Made by a program: the position numbers and the translations under genes. Of a stretch of DNA of 64,000 nucleotides, positions 1 to 10,762 are shown in pieces. How positions within the stretch are numbered: the first letter of the stretch is position 1; the number at the start of each line of letters is the position of its first letter. The stretch lies in contig NW_027184085.1 in the NCBI RefSeq assembly GCF_041296385.1, forward strand, positions 53,473,109 through 53,537,108. The letters are read 5' to 3'. The stretch comes from Aphelocoma coerulescens (taxonomy: Eukaryota > Chordata > Aves > Passeriformes > Corvidae). The notes under the pieces were generated by a model, which searched no databases, had not been told where the DNA came from, and saw nothing but the letters and a program-made list of their open reading frames with translations.

Positions 1-654
1 GAATATGTGAGAATGAAGACAAAAGGTCAGAACAAATTTTAGTTAAATTACTTTCTACTTCCTTTTAAAGGTCTTAAAAACATAAACCTAACTCTTCTTT
101 CAACGGTAAATACTCCCACATATAAAAGCTTTGAAGATCTTTCGTTAATTCCACAGCAATGAGGCTACAGTATATGTGTTTTGCTTTGCTTCTAGCAATG
201 CCCAGCAAATGGCAAAGAAAACCTACAAAGAAAGGCAGGATAGAGCTTGAAGTTCATTCTAAAACTGACTGTAATGGGTATACATTAATTAAGCAACCTA
301 CTCATGTTAGTTTCCCTTGTACTTAGTAAAAATAGATTTAAACAAGGCATCTGTACTGATAAGTAGCTGTTTCAATGTTAAACCAAGACTAATTCATACA
401 GGGATATAAGTATTAGTTGAAATTATCTAGATAGTCTTTGAACTTCATTGTTCCAAAATAATTAATTGGAGAATGTTTAACTGTAACATTCAGCTCAGAG
501 TGTGACACAGCAGTATATTTCCCGCAGTGTTTTATTAGAATCGCCTTCTGAGGTGTTCTTGGTTTTTTCTAAAAACCCTATTAAATGTTTGTCTCCAGTC
601 CCACCTTTTACAACATAAACAAAGTGTTCCTTTACATCAGTTATTTATTTGTGA
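1..654. other. AT-rich stretch without a recognisable gene
   Basis: I see no exon with splice sites, no repeat I can name and no long open frame here. The composition is AT-rich, as expected of avian intron or intergenic DNA. Confidence 0.5.
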
Positions 655-659
655 CAGAG

Positions 660-875
660 TCACAAGATGACAGAAGAGTTGACCTTGGAAGGCACCTACA
701 GAAATCATTTGGTCCAAGCCTGTGTTGCTCAAGGCAGGGTCATCTCAGGGATGTTCCTCTAGCCTTTGTCTACTCAGGTTTTGAAAATATCCAAGAATGG
801 AGAAGCCACAAACTTTCTGAGAAACCTGTTCTACTGTTTTATAACCCCTGGAGTATAATAAATTTTTTTCTACTT
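660..875 (-). repeat. CR1 LINE 3'-end fragment, old
   Basis: Reading the plus strand gives the reverse complement of a CR1 tail. The landmarks are GACCTTGGAAGGCACCT, a degraded form of the 'atcatctggtccaa' block, 'tgctcaaggcagggtca', then 'caggttttgaaaatatcc' and a degraded 'cctgttctactg' block. These come in the order known for the CR1 3' untranslated region and the end of ORF2. Divergence is clear throughout, so this is an old insertion. Frames through it are shadows of the repeat and not genes. Confidence 0.75.
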
Positions 876-1498
876 AAATTGAATTTTCCACATTTCAGTT
901 GCTCCTTAATTACTTTTTCATCTCTATAAATTACCAACACAAAAAAATTATTCTGGTTTTTTGTTATCTCATCATGTAAATTAATTTTTGGAACTGGCAG
1001 AAGTAAGTGGTTAAAGGTCTGAGGGTTTTTTTAGGTACTCATGGAACAGTTTTGAGCAAGGTGGAAAAGTATGACATGTAGAATTTTGCATTCTGGCTTA
1101 CTGATTAAGCACAGTACACTTTTGAACTGGCACTACAAAGTTTCAGCAAGTACATTTGCTACAATGCAGCGCTGCCTCCATGCTTTATTTGGATTAAATT
1201 GCATTTGGTTTTCTAATGAGAAAGAAAATGTTTTCAGTTTCTCTCTGGGCAAAGGGATACAGCTGTTGCTATTATTTTTTCTATTGGAACAAAGTTATAT
1301 TGGACAAATAATTACTCTGAAGAATCTTCTAGCTGTTTTCTTTCACTTATTTCTCTAGGAAGAGAGGTTGTCACTGATTTAGATGCTTTCTACCACAGAT
1401 AACATCCATCATGAGTAAACTATTATTATGAATACTTCACTTTTGTGGTTTCAGCCATTCCCCAAGTAAGATATCATCTTTCTTTATGACTCACTCAC
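876..1498. other. Stretch with no feature seen
   Basis: AT-rich sequence between the CR1 fragment and the minus-strand exon. On the minus strand it would be the intron immediately downstream of that exon. It begins with a strong donor and holds nothing else I can support. Confidence 0.45.
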
Positions 1499-1595
1499 CT
1501 CCGCAGTCCAGCATGTTATACTCATCTGGCTTTTCCAGGGGCCAACAGTCATAGTCTTTGTTATCTAAATCATGCCACCCCTCCACTAGTATCAC
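1499..1595 (-). CDS. Internal coding exon of an unidentified host gene
   Basis: This 97-bp segment has all the marks of an internal exon on the minus strand. It is preceded by an acceptor (TGTCAG) behind a long U/G-rich pyrimidine tract and followed by a near-consensus donor (GGAG then GTGAGTGAG). Read from the first base it gives 32 codons plus one base with no stop, so it enters in phase 0 and leaves in phase 1. The peptide is unlike repeat translations. It is rich in D, W, Y and C, with segments such as VEGWHDLDNKDYDCWPLEKP and ending near MLDCGG. The two cysteines and acidic-aromatic character would suit a secreted or luminal domain, but that is inference. I do not recognise the gene and give no function. 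The neighbouring exons are not certain: the exon-like segment at 4512-4626 lies upstream in transcription order but ends in a stop. Confidence 0.6.
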
Positions 1596-1672
1596 CTGAC
1601 AGAAAAAAACAAAAAAAAACCCAAAAAACAAAACAAAACAAAAAAAACCACAAAAACAAAACAAAAAAAATA
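1596..1672 (-). repeat. T/G-rich low-complexity tract at a splice acceptor
   Basis: On the plus strand this is almost only A and C (runs such as caaaacaaaac). On the minus strand it is a U/G tract that ends in the acceptor of the exon at 1499-1595. It therefore doubles as that exon's polypyrimidine tract. The same type of tract recurs at 5.13, 45.6 and 49.7 kb. Confidence 0.7.
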
Positions 1673-3184
1673 GAGTCAAAATGACAGTATGAGAACAGGG
1701 AAAGGATGGGTTCCATCTCCTAAGTTTGTAATCCTTCTACAGAAATCAAACAAAATGCAGAAACATAGCATGGCATATTTTGCTGTCTTCAACTTCTGGA
1801 GAAAAAAATAAAAAATATAAATAAAAATAATAATTAAAAAAAGATAGCTCCTTGGGGGTATATAAACACAACCAGTATGTTATTTTGATCTGTCCAGAAA
1901 TTGGCTTGAAACAGTGAGCGGACTTAACTAACCTTTCTCTTCCAGAATGGTTCTTTACAAAGAGCAGGTGCTTCTAGGACCATATGCAGAGACACAATTT
2001 ATTTAAAGAGGTTTTTTTGTTTGCTTCTAGAATGGCACTCTTCCCACTCCAAACTGTTCAGTTTCTTTTAATCTTTTATACCTAAAATCTTTGAATGAGT
2101 AATTTTCTATTATACCTTTAATAACACACTACAGATTTTAACCATATAAATGTTAATATAGACAATGACACATAAAATAAGGACAGCATAAGCCTGGTAT
2201 CGGTAGAATACAGCATCATAGTAGCGTACAGATTGAATTGCAACAGTAACAAAATATACGTTTTATATATATATATATAACAGATTATATCAGTCATGTA
2301 TTAAAAAATACTCCACGGTGTATATGAACAGATCAGAATACTCTATGATAATGTACTCTGGGCTTATTCTACTTCTAGTAAAAGATAATCGTTTCTACTC
2401 ATAGAATCTGCTATTGTTTTTCTACATATTATTAAAGCATAATCATCTACTGTATTATACAATTTCTTAACACAACATGAATGGAATAAGATAGAATGAT
2501 AAAACTAGTTATTTGTAATATATCTTCCATTACTTTTGGTTTCTACATTACTAAAATAAAAATCAACAACTGCCTGGTACAAATAGCTGTTTCACTGTAA
2601 TAAGCCATATACAGTTCTTTCTGTATGCACAGATCAGAGGAATAAGTTCTGGTAAGCAGATCTAGGTAGACCTACCAATAAACTGAGGAGGCTTCGGAGC
2701 TCTACAGCTGGTGTTTTGACAGCTCCCATGCTCCCTAACGTGCACCCAGCTCACCAAGTGTCAGGGCTGCTTCTGATGTTGCTGTTGCTTCTGAATTAGA
2801 TGCCCTTCCCTAAGAAGAGGGTTGCTAGGCAAGCTGATCCTGGCAACTCCAGCTGCTGCAGCTGTTCTGCTTCCTCCTTCCCTCTTCTTCCCTAGCCCAC
2901 TTCATCGTGCAGGATGGAAATACCCCTCTGCACCTCTGCTGAAATCCTTTGAAAAGTCCCCACTTATTGTAGGGCCAGCCCCACCCCCAGACCACTGAAA
3001 TTTGTGCCCCTTACTGCTCAAAATCAGAAAACCAATTGGGGGGATTTTCTTGCAGTGCCTTGTCAAATGTGAACAGCGTCTGACCCTTAGGCAGATGAAT
3101 TGATGCTGTGGAAATAAATACAGAGACATAGCTGAGCCCAGAGGAGGAGAGATGTATAAACACCAAGGCAAGCAAAGGCTACCT
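1673..3184. other. AT-rich stretch with a short (AT)n run
   Basis: Mostly AT-rich with an alternating AT run near 2263-2279. A C/T-richer patch at about 2690-3010 has no recognisable coding content. I see no exon I can support. Confidence 0.4.
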
Positions 3185-3256
3185 ACATAAGATAAATGGT
3201 AAGGCTAGAGGCTGACTAGCTTCCTGAGCTTCCTTCCAACCTGAATTTTATGAGAC
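3185..3256 (+). repeat. Short CR1 3'-end fragment
   Basis: The block 'cttccttccaacctgaa' followed by 'ttttatgaga' resembles the very end of plus-strand CR1 elements, which read 'cccttccaacctgaattattctatga'. Only about 70 bases can be followed, so the call is tentative. Confidence 0.4.
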
Positions 3257-4511
3257 CCTGTATCTTCAACTTCGCAGTCCTTGAAGGTGTAGGACAACTT
3301 CTGTCCAAGTGTCCTGCTACATACACAGGTGAAACGGACTTCTGTGTGGCCATGCTGGTACACTAAAGACATAGATGTGTCCATGAATATCTATGTTTGC
3401 TGAAGCCCTGCCAATACAAATCTTCAGTTTTGATTCAGCTCTCCTGAATATTTCTCTGTTTTCTCTTGAATTCTGTCTCTCAGCCAAATCCAGTATTAAG
3501 AACCTTACTCAAAATGCTTGAACTTCACTATGTCTTGCATCAAAACGGCATAAAAAAATGCAATGTGTGCCAAATTAATCTTGAAAGGGCTGTAGATTAA
3601 TTAAAAAATCTGTTTGGATTCACTCATTAAAGAGCTATTTGTATAAGCTAATATGTTTTAGGTTGAAATCTTATGTTATGAGATCCTAAACCTCATTCGT
3701 GTTTTGTTTTCCTGTGCTTCACTATGATGAGATCACCCAAATGATAGGTCTCACCACGTCTTTTAGCAGTCTTTTAGAGAATTTCAGAATGCCACCTTTT
3801 TTTTTTTTTTTTTTTTTTTGGTACAATTATCTGCTTAAAAGAGCCCACTTAAATTAACATACTGGAGAGGTTTTATTGGCACTGTCTTTTAGGATATCTT
3901 TGCTTATTAAGGAATTTGCTGGCAGCAAAGCTAAGGATTACAACTTGTTACATGCTACAGAAGCCTAACGATTACCAGACTGATCCTACTTTCTTTAATA
4001 GGACTGACAAATATTCAGGTGACATTGATATCAATATTCAAGGACTGTAAGTATCATACATTACCTTTACAGCTGCTTGTCTATCCCCTCATTCAGAATT
4101 CCTGGAGAACGGGCACATGTACATGGGAATCTTGGATTAAAGATGGACAGACAGAAGTGGCTGTCAATTATCTGATTTAACAACCTATCCCAGCTATTTG
4201 AGATGCACATTACCATCTCTGCATTTAAGCAGATAAGCACCAGAAATTTTAAAAAGGAAACAAGTACAATATAAATATGTACACCTTGGTAAAAAGAAAG
4301 GATTGATAGCTCAGTGAGTAATATATTCTTCAACTCTATCCACAACTCTCTGTATATAAAAGAAATCAGAAATACATTTGAATAAAGTGCTCATCTCAAA
4401 CTTAGTAATAATTGCTTTACATTTGTTCCTTTTACTGGTTGTAAGTTATATGCAGTTACAAAATTTGCAGTAGTATCTTAACATCACATCATACCAAGGA
4501 TGAGTTTATTA
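3257..4511. other. AT-rich stretch with a 23-base poly-T run
   Basis: A homopolymer of 23 T lies at 3797-3819. On the minus strand it would read as a poly-A tail, but I could not find the body of a retroposed copy next to it. Nothing else is recognisable. Confidence 0.5.
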
Positions 4512-4626
4512 TCATAGCCAGACCCAGTCTAGCATAGATTTAGTGAATTCTATGTACTGCTGCTTGGCTTGCTTAGTGCAGTAACACCGAGTTCTTTGGT
4601 TTCTTCTCTTCAAAGGATCTCTTAAT
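4512..4626 (-). CDS. Candidate terminal coding exon, unidentified gene
   Basis: On the minus strand a strong acceptor (seven T then CAG) opens a segment that reads 37 codons to a TGA when its first base completes a codon split by the intron. The peptide starts LRDPLKRRNQRTRCYCTKQA and ends SMLDWVWL. It is basic with a C-Y-C pair. A second frame gives 17 residues ending LLH before a TAA. The acceptor is good. The coding case rests only on an open frame of modest length and on peptide character. It lies upstream of the exon at 1499-1595 in minus-strand order yet ends in a stop, so the two cannot be consecutive exons of one transcript. It could be an alternative last exon, another gene, or chance. 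I recognise no family. Confidence 0.3.
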
Positions 4627-5130
4627 CTGAAAAAAACCCAGGTCATTTCTACTGATTGAAATTAAATTATCAAATCACTTTATGTTTACATATTACATGT
4701 TTCTGTTATGTTGGCTGTACTCAAGACAGTCCCTTAAGCTACATTATTTCCATTTCATTAATTGACACAATTATAACTTCTGCTACAAAAGAAAGGGAAA
4801 ATAAAGATATTTCAAAAATCTATGAGTAATACAACTTTAGATACTGTTAAAAAATGCATTCTTATTAGTGTTTCAATAACCATATAACTTAAATATAATT
4901 TTGTAACATTTGTAGCAAATAACAATGGATACAATATTGCTGAACAAAAGTTGCCACCTATGTGCTTTCAAGTATTTTAGGATAGCAAATTCCAGCAGTA
5001 AGTGAGAACAAAATTAGTGTGATTAATGCTTCAGATATCCTTGAAAATATTTATTTATTTATTCTGACATTCAAATTTTCCAGATGGTTCTTGTCTTGAA
5101 GGCAAGATGAGGACACTGAGTAAAAAAAAA
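4627..5130. other. Stretch with no feature seen
   Basis: AT-rich, no repeat family or exon recognised. Confidence 0.4.
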
Positions 5131-5320
5131 ATACCCAAAAACCAATAAAAAGCCCCCCCCCCAAAAAAAAACCAAAAAAAACACCAAACAGCACCCTCCT
5201 AAAACCCCAAACAAACAAACAACAAAACCAAACAGTCCCCAAAAAGCAACAAACCCAAAAAACCCCAAACCCAAAAAACAAAAACAAACCACCAAAAAAC
5301 CCCAGACAAAAACTCAAAAA
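5131..5320. repeat. Long A/C-rich, nearly G-free low-complexity tract
   Basis: About 190 bases of A runs and C runs with only a handful of G and T. It includes a block of nine C and repeated CCCCAAA and ACAAACAAAC units. It is not a clean tandem repeat. The open minus-strand frames across it (F, G, C and V-rich peptides) are artefacts of composition. Single-stranded C blocks of this kind can form i-motifs, and the complement can form G-quadruplexes. That is a property of the composition and has not been shown here. Confidence 0.8.
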
Positions 5321-5733
5321 ATCACTACCAGGGCTTATTTGATGTTTAAAAATTATGGCGTTCCGAAGACAAAATTTATCAGATTCATGACGACTGTGCT
5401 GCAATTTGTGAAATCAGTAACTAAAGCTTAAGTTCTTAGCATATAAAACTCCACCATGCAGACTATGTTCATCCTGCGCATCGGTTGGCACCCTGCTCAA
5501 TGCTACACCGCTCCAGGCTCCTATCAGCGACAGGGATGTAAGATTATCCATACTATTCTCATCTTATAGTGATAGCTCCAAAATCATTTTCAACGACACA
5601 GAGTCCAAGTGCCTCTCTTACTGGGACCAGCACGGCTTCCCCTACCCGCGGCATTTGCTGGGCATGGACAGAGCACTCTGGCACTGCTCTCTAGTGGTTT
5701 CCCTGCAGCACAACGGCAGGCAGGTTCCCATCG
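5321..5733. other. Stretch with moderate GC, no gene seen
   Basis: GC rises from about 5600 onward. Short frames exist on both strands over 5590-5812, but there are no splice sites or recognisable peptides. I would not annotate a gene. Confidence 0.4.
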
Positions 5734-5825
5734 TGTCCGGTCTGGTTCAAGGACAGCTTCCTCTGCATGCACCCACTATGTCCAGTCTGGTTTAAGGAAA
5801 GCCCCCTCTTGATGCACAACCTATC
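5734..5825. repeat. Imperfect 45-bp tandem duplication
   Basis: The segment starting TGTCCGGTCTGGTT at 5734 is followed by a copy starting TGTCCAGTCTGGTT at 5779, giving a period of 45 bases. The copies share the order GTCTGGTT.AAGGA.AGC..CCTCT and TGCAC. They have since diverged. Confidence 0.75.
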
Positions 5826-8464
5826 ACAAATGGAGTACAGAGCAGCAATGTAGCAGAGAACCTGCCTGATTTCAGGTTCTTACCTGGGAGTTCAGAGGCA
5901 GAAGATAGTGGCCTTCTACCCCTGACCAAGAGCAGAGTGATACACTGGCCAGCCACAAGAAACTCCCAGGGCTCTGGCAAGTGGTGACAGTACCATAGCA
6001 CAAGTTATCACACCTTCACTGGGTCACCCTAATCATTTTTTTATGCATTTTTAGCCTGCAGGAAGGGTTTTGCTGACCTATGTAATGCAGCCCTACAGAC
6101 AAAGAGCATTGACTTTTGTCTTATAAATCCACATTGACACAAACAATTACATGTGCCAAAAGAGGCCTTTCAGCATGAGCTTCTTGTTCTCTCCTTATGG
6201 TGCTGGTCCTCCAGGCTTTCTTCTGCTTTTGAAATAAACTGGACAACTGGGTCAAAAGTCTGATCTGGTTACAACTGCCATGATGATGATGATGATGATT
6301 GTTATTATTATGCATTAGCTTAAAAAGATTCAGTGTTTTTTCCTCCCACCCTTTGTTTTTTCTCATCATTCTTGTTGCAAACACTTATTCAAGTAACACA
6401 CATGTGAGCTCATATGGTTCAGTGAGGCTCACACCTAATCCGAGCCTGGATTAGCAGGTTTAAAAAATAACACCTGATTTTCTTCAGAACTATTGATAAT
6501 TTAACTAAAAGACTAAACATTGTAAAAAGTTTTGTAGTAGATTAGTAGCTTCAGAGGTACTGAGTGCCCTCAATCTGCTGGAAGTGCTGAACAGGTAATA
6601 AAGTGTGGGTCTGAAGAAATGCTGGAAAGCAGTAAGCAAGATCCTGAGTCTTGCATGCACACCATCACTTAACTTTGTAGTATCTCTTCATTTCCCTAAT
6701 ACACTTTTCCAAATACTGAAAGTTTGAGAGAATTTCAAAGAAAGAGGTCTCAAGCTAAAGAAATGGTAATCATAAATTAGAAAAGGAAACGGTCACATAT
6801 TGGTTTTCAAGGATCTGAAAGGTTAATGTTAGATGATTAATCTTTGATGGCAGTTTACTCGCAGCAGAAGGAGCAGTTACATACTTACACAAAGGAACAG
6901 AGCAGGGAGGCAGTATGAAAGCAAAACAGACAAAAAAGGCAACTACAGACATTGAAAACTACAGCAAAGAAACAGCTTATTCTGACGAACACCCACAATG
7001 TTGTACATACCTCAGAAACTCAGAGAAACCTCAAAAAAGCAAGTGGTATTAATTGGTGAAGGTGGCAGATAGTCTTCCCTGCACTCTCAGATTACTGGGA
7101 ATACTGAACAAATGCATGCTTTTACAGACACATTCCTCAGGTTCACTCTAGTTCATCAGGCATCATAGGAAGGCTTGTTCTGTTGCTGCGCTTTAGGTTT
7201 GATCTGTGGCACTAAATAAGCCTAAATATTTATTTCAAACATCTTAGAAAATACTCCAAAACTTGAAATGAAAAGTATCTTGCATACTTCCTGCAGGTTG
7301 TATGAAGACTGTCACCTAGGATATGTCACAGACTTGAAGAAGAAACATTTTTCCTTAAGAATAAGACTATTCTCTGTTTAGAGGATTGACCAGTACATGA
7401 GGTATTGTGGTACAAAAGCAACATGCTAGAATTTTCATCATGTAAAACAACATGTAGTTTTTTTCCTTCTAAAGAGAAGATAGAATGATGATATCGAGAA
7501 TTCTGCAAGGAAAATACTCATGGGTAGAAAACTAACAGGTAACAGTGATTATCTCACTAACTGAAAATACTGATGTTAGTTATTTGATGTAACATACAAC
7601 TGAAAGCTTCTAAAGAGACTGGATAAGAAAAAATGAACTCTCAGTTCTCAGAGAAGCCAACAAGCATTTTATTTTCAAAGCTTTAACTTTCTAAACTTTA
7701 GAAAATCCTACCCTATGCACATAACTTAAAATAGATTTCTTCATAAGAGATTTTCCTGAACAAATCTTTCTGTTTCTGTTACTGTAACATAGCATGTCAA
7801 TGCTATAGTTGTTCAAAGGGCATTCAGCAAGTCTGAGAATGTGAGAATGAATTTCAATTTGTTAGGATGGCTGCCTAGGAAGCTTAAGAAGTGTGGGTCC
7901 CAGTTCAGAACAGTATAATTTGAGTTTTTCAGCTGAGCAGAACATCACTGATGTTCTCAAATGCTTCCCATCTTTCAGTCCTCCCACACAGGCAGAAATG
8001 TTACAGATGTCTGCAGTGCTTAAGAACAGAAACCCTGGCTGCTCTTAAGATCTACTGGATGACCTGGGTAATAGTGACAGACAGTAGCTGAAGGACAATT
8101 CTGTTCTTAACCTGCATTATGGTCCTAAGATACACTGGTCATTCCACTGACAGTAGTGGCATTCAATTGAAATCTTCACTTTCACTTAATGAGTTTTTCC
8201 TGTCCTCCTCACTTCTCACTGTATTACTCATTCCTGATTCCAGAACTCTTCAATGATTTTCCAAAGCTCATATTTTTATGTACAATTAGGACTGCACATC
8301 TCTTGACATTGCACACAGGCCTTCCCTCCCCCAGAAAGACGCCCTCATAAACCATAATTGCTTCCATGTTTCCAAGATGTCATGCAATCAGGAATTCCTA
8401 AGAGACACTGAGAGATCGCTGAGACAGGGTGTCTTTTAACCAAAGGAACATTTAGCCTTTTTGA
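5826..8464. other. Stretch with only a short (ATG)n microsatellite
   Basis: Seven ATG/GAT units lie at 6280-6299. The rest is AT-rich and I see no exon, CR1 block or LTR. Confidence 0.45.
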
Positions 8465-8760
8465 TCATCTCTTTGGACCAACCCAAAAAAGAAGAAGAGA
8501 TCCAGACTATTTCCTTTGCTCAAGCCACGATCATTTCTGCATATGCCAGGCTAGAGATGTTTGCCTAACCTGTTTTTAATGACCTTTGGAAATGGAGCCT
8601 CTATCCCTTCCTTTCTGGTGTAATCCAAGGCTTCACTACCCTTCTTTACTAGAAGGTTTCCTCTATAGCCCCACCAGCTTCTATCTTGCTATAATTTCAG
8701 TTCAATACTTATCCCAGCTACACAAAGAACAGTCATATTGTTCTGTATCCTTTTTTACAT
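8465..8760 (-). repeat. Very old CR1/L3-like LINE fragment
   Basis: The plus strand holds 'tttgcctaacctgttttta', then 'gaaatggagcctctatccc', then 'ggcttcactacccttctt' and 'agaaggtttcctctat'. This is the order of blocks seen on the antisense strand at the end of ORF2 in old CR1/L3-type elements (amniote age). The sequence is strongly diverged, so family assignment is approximate. Confidence 0.55.
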
Positions 8761-8898
8761 GCTCAAAGTCTCCACCATTCTGGTTTCTGCCAGTTACTAA
8801 GTATCAAGATGCCTTACATAAATGTGTTCTACATTTCTTCACAGGGGAAAAAGGATCATCCTAGGTTCTGTAATACAATACAGGAATAAAGGGAGATT

Positions 8899-8914
8899 AA
8901 AAAAAAAAAAAAAA
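8899..8914 (+). repeat. Poly-A run of 16
   Basis: A short homopolymer lies just past the end of the old LINE fragment. It may be a tail of an unrecognised retroposed sequence or a plain A-stretch. Confidence 0.6.
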
Positions 8915-8990
8915 GCAGAACAGATATTTCAACTGTAGGAATGTTGGTTTTTGTATGCAAACAACTGATTACAAATGCAGCCTGGGATCA

Positions 8991-9255
8991 CTACCATGCA
9001 ACCACTCTCATTCTGTAATTAAAATAAATGTCACAGTTATAGAGAGAAGTAAAAATCAGTCTTTCTTTAACATCACAGTCTTTCTGCTGATGAAGGCTTT
9101 GTCTTAATGAGCTTTCTTTAATCTGTTCCTCAAGTGGAGTGAACTTGGTAAATGTCCGGTTTGGTATAACGCCATTTTGTAGAATGTTTTGTGACTGACT
9201 AGTCGTCAGAAGTAGTCTAGTTGGAGAAGAAGAGAATTTTTGCACACTACTGAAC
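8991..9255 (-). CDS. Candidate coding exon, unidentified gene
   Basis: On the minus strand the sequence CTTTTCAG ends at 9256 and is followed by an open frame of about 87 codons running to a TAG at 8991-8993. The first two thirds look protein-like: polar, S/T/Q-rich, with segments such as SQSQNILQNG and TKFTPLEEQIKESSLRQSL. The last 22 codons look like intron, so a donor may lie inside, near 'gatgttaaag'. That site is weak. No ATG occurs near the start, so it would have to be internal. I recognise no family. Chance is a serious alternative because AT-rich DNA yields frames of this length often. Confidence 0.3.
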
Positions 9256-10149
9256 CTGAAAAGATTTATTTTCTATTCAGGATTCTCTGGTTCTTTGGGT
9301 ACATTACTTTCACTGCTGAAGTCAGACATATCTTCCTTCTGTCAGAAAACACTGGGCAGCCAGCAACTTCTTTTACTTCACCCAGAGATCAATCTACCAT
9401 TTGCACTGTAGCTTTGACACAAGAAGTAGTGGCTCAAATGGTGAGAGAAAGGAAGAGACAGAAAAGAAAACTGGTTTGATTTGAAACCCAAATACCTGAT
9501 CTGATGTACCTGTTGGGAATAAAATAAGGTATCCTTTGTAGCCACATGCAACTACCATCTGATTTAGGGCTCAGCCTCACTTTGACTGAAATCCCTGGCA
9601 TGTCTTTGCTTTTCCCAATGATGTGCTAGTTCCAGAATGGAAAACTTGCAAACCTACTGCAAGGAGAAACACAGGCATATTAAGTTGTATTTATAAAGAG
9701 GATTTTTATTTTCCATTATTTCAATTTTATATTGTCTAGGTCTACTGCTAATTGCTTGTTCTCCTGTTTTTGATATCTCTCTCCCTTCAGAGAGTACACT
9801 GCAAAGTGGAATCCTTAATGATTTCTAGTGCAGTCTGGCTGGCAAGAAGCAGTGTGTCAGATGATTCTACCATAAAGTATTTCAGTGCTCTGCTCTGTCA
9901 AATATTAGTTAGGAGCTGAGCTGAGTATCTTCTCATCTCACACATTTCTTCCAGATCCCTCACTTCCTTTATAATTTAGTTCTTATAAAATAATTTCCTG
10001 GTTTTTAAAATTTCAAAAGGAGATTTTCAAAGACATAAATAGCAACCAGAGGCCTGATGCCCACTGAATCCGCACATGGCTTTCGGACACTTAGTTCTTG
10101 AAAAAATACCTCATTTTTATGTATTATGTGTAAAGCAAGTAATAAAAAA
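9256..10149. other. Stretch with no feature seen
   Basis: An open plus-strand frame at 9240-9479 overlaps the minus-strand exon candidate and ends in a lysine/arginine-rich stretch. It lacks splice context and I do not call it. Nothing else is recognisable. Confidence 0.4.
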
Positions 10150-10630
10150 GAAACCCAATCCTGACATGGGTTATAAGCAGCTATGCTCCCTGAGCATCCC
10201 CTTCTCTTCTGGAAGCTACCTGCCTGGTCTCAGGGCCAACACTGACAGTGCAGCTCCCCAGCCTCAAAGCCATGCACAGGAGTGTTGCCTGGGAAGCCCT
10301 TGCAGCGACTCCTCACCTCTCTCCAGGATCTGCTTTTAGGCTGGGCTCTCACACTTGTTTTCTGCCAGAGCTATATTGCACCTATGCCCACACCTGGCCA
10401 GGAACACTCTTTATCTGAATCCTGACCCTGACTACATGGATTTGACTTCCTGGCTTGACCTTGGATTTGTCTCATCACCATGTTTTCATCTGTTAACCTC
10501 CAATTTTGGCCGGACTCTATCTACAGACCCGTCATGATTGCCCTCCTCTGGTACTGTAGAACTGGCTCTCTTTGGGCTGACACTACTCTGCCTGCCTTGC
10601 TGCCTGGATCTCCCTCCCTTGTCAAGCACT
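10150..10630. repeat. C/T-rich block, possibly an old interspersed repeat
   Basis: About 480 bases are distinctly richer in C and T than their surroundings. They hold loosely repeated phrases such as 'cctgaccctgactacatgg' and 'gacttcctggcttgacctt'. This texture is like old LTR or DNA-element relics, but I cannot name a family. Plus-strand frames at 10076-10537 follow from the composition. Confidence 0.3.
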
Positions 10631-10665
10631 CTGTTCTTGCTCAATGACAAGGATACCTCAGCTGT

Positions 10666-10762
10666 AATGGTGGTGGGGAAAAAAAATTAAAAGCATTAAA
10701 AATAAATAAATAAAAATGGTGGTGGGGAAAAAAATTAAAAGCATTAAAAATAAATAAATAAA
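10666..10762. repeat. Near-perfect 49-bp tandem duplication
   Basis: The unit begins AATGGTGGTGGGGAA and ends ATAAATAAATAAA, occurring at 10666 and again at 10715. The only difference is one A in a homopolymer. This near-identity implies a recent duplication. The minus-strand frame across it shows a repeated F/N/P-rich peptide as a result. Confidence 0.9.

Noticed and set aside
5131..5320. Interstitial telomere repeat
   Set aside because: The CCCCAAA units are not the vertebrate TTAGGG/CCCTAA repeat and there is no fixed period.
5051..5404. 117- and 74-codon minus-strand frames rich in F, G, V and C
   Set aside because: They translate the A/C-rich low-complexity tract. Such tracts lack stop codons by composition.
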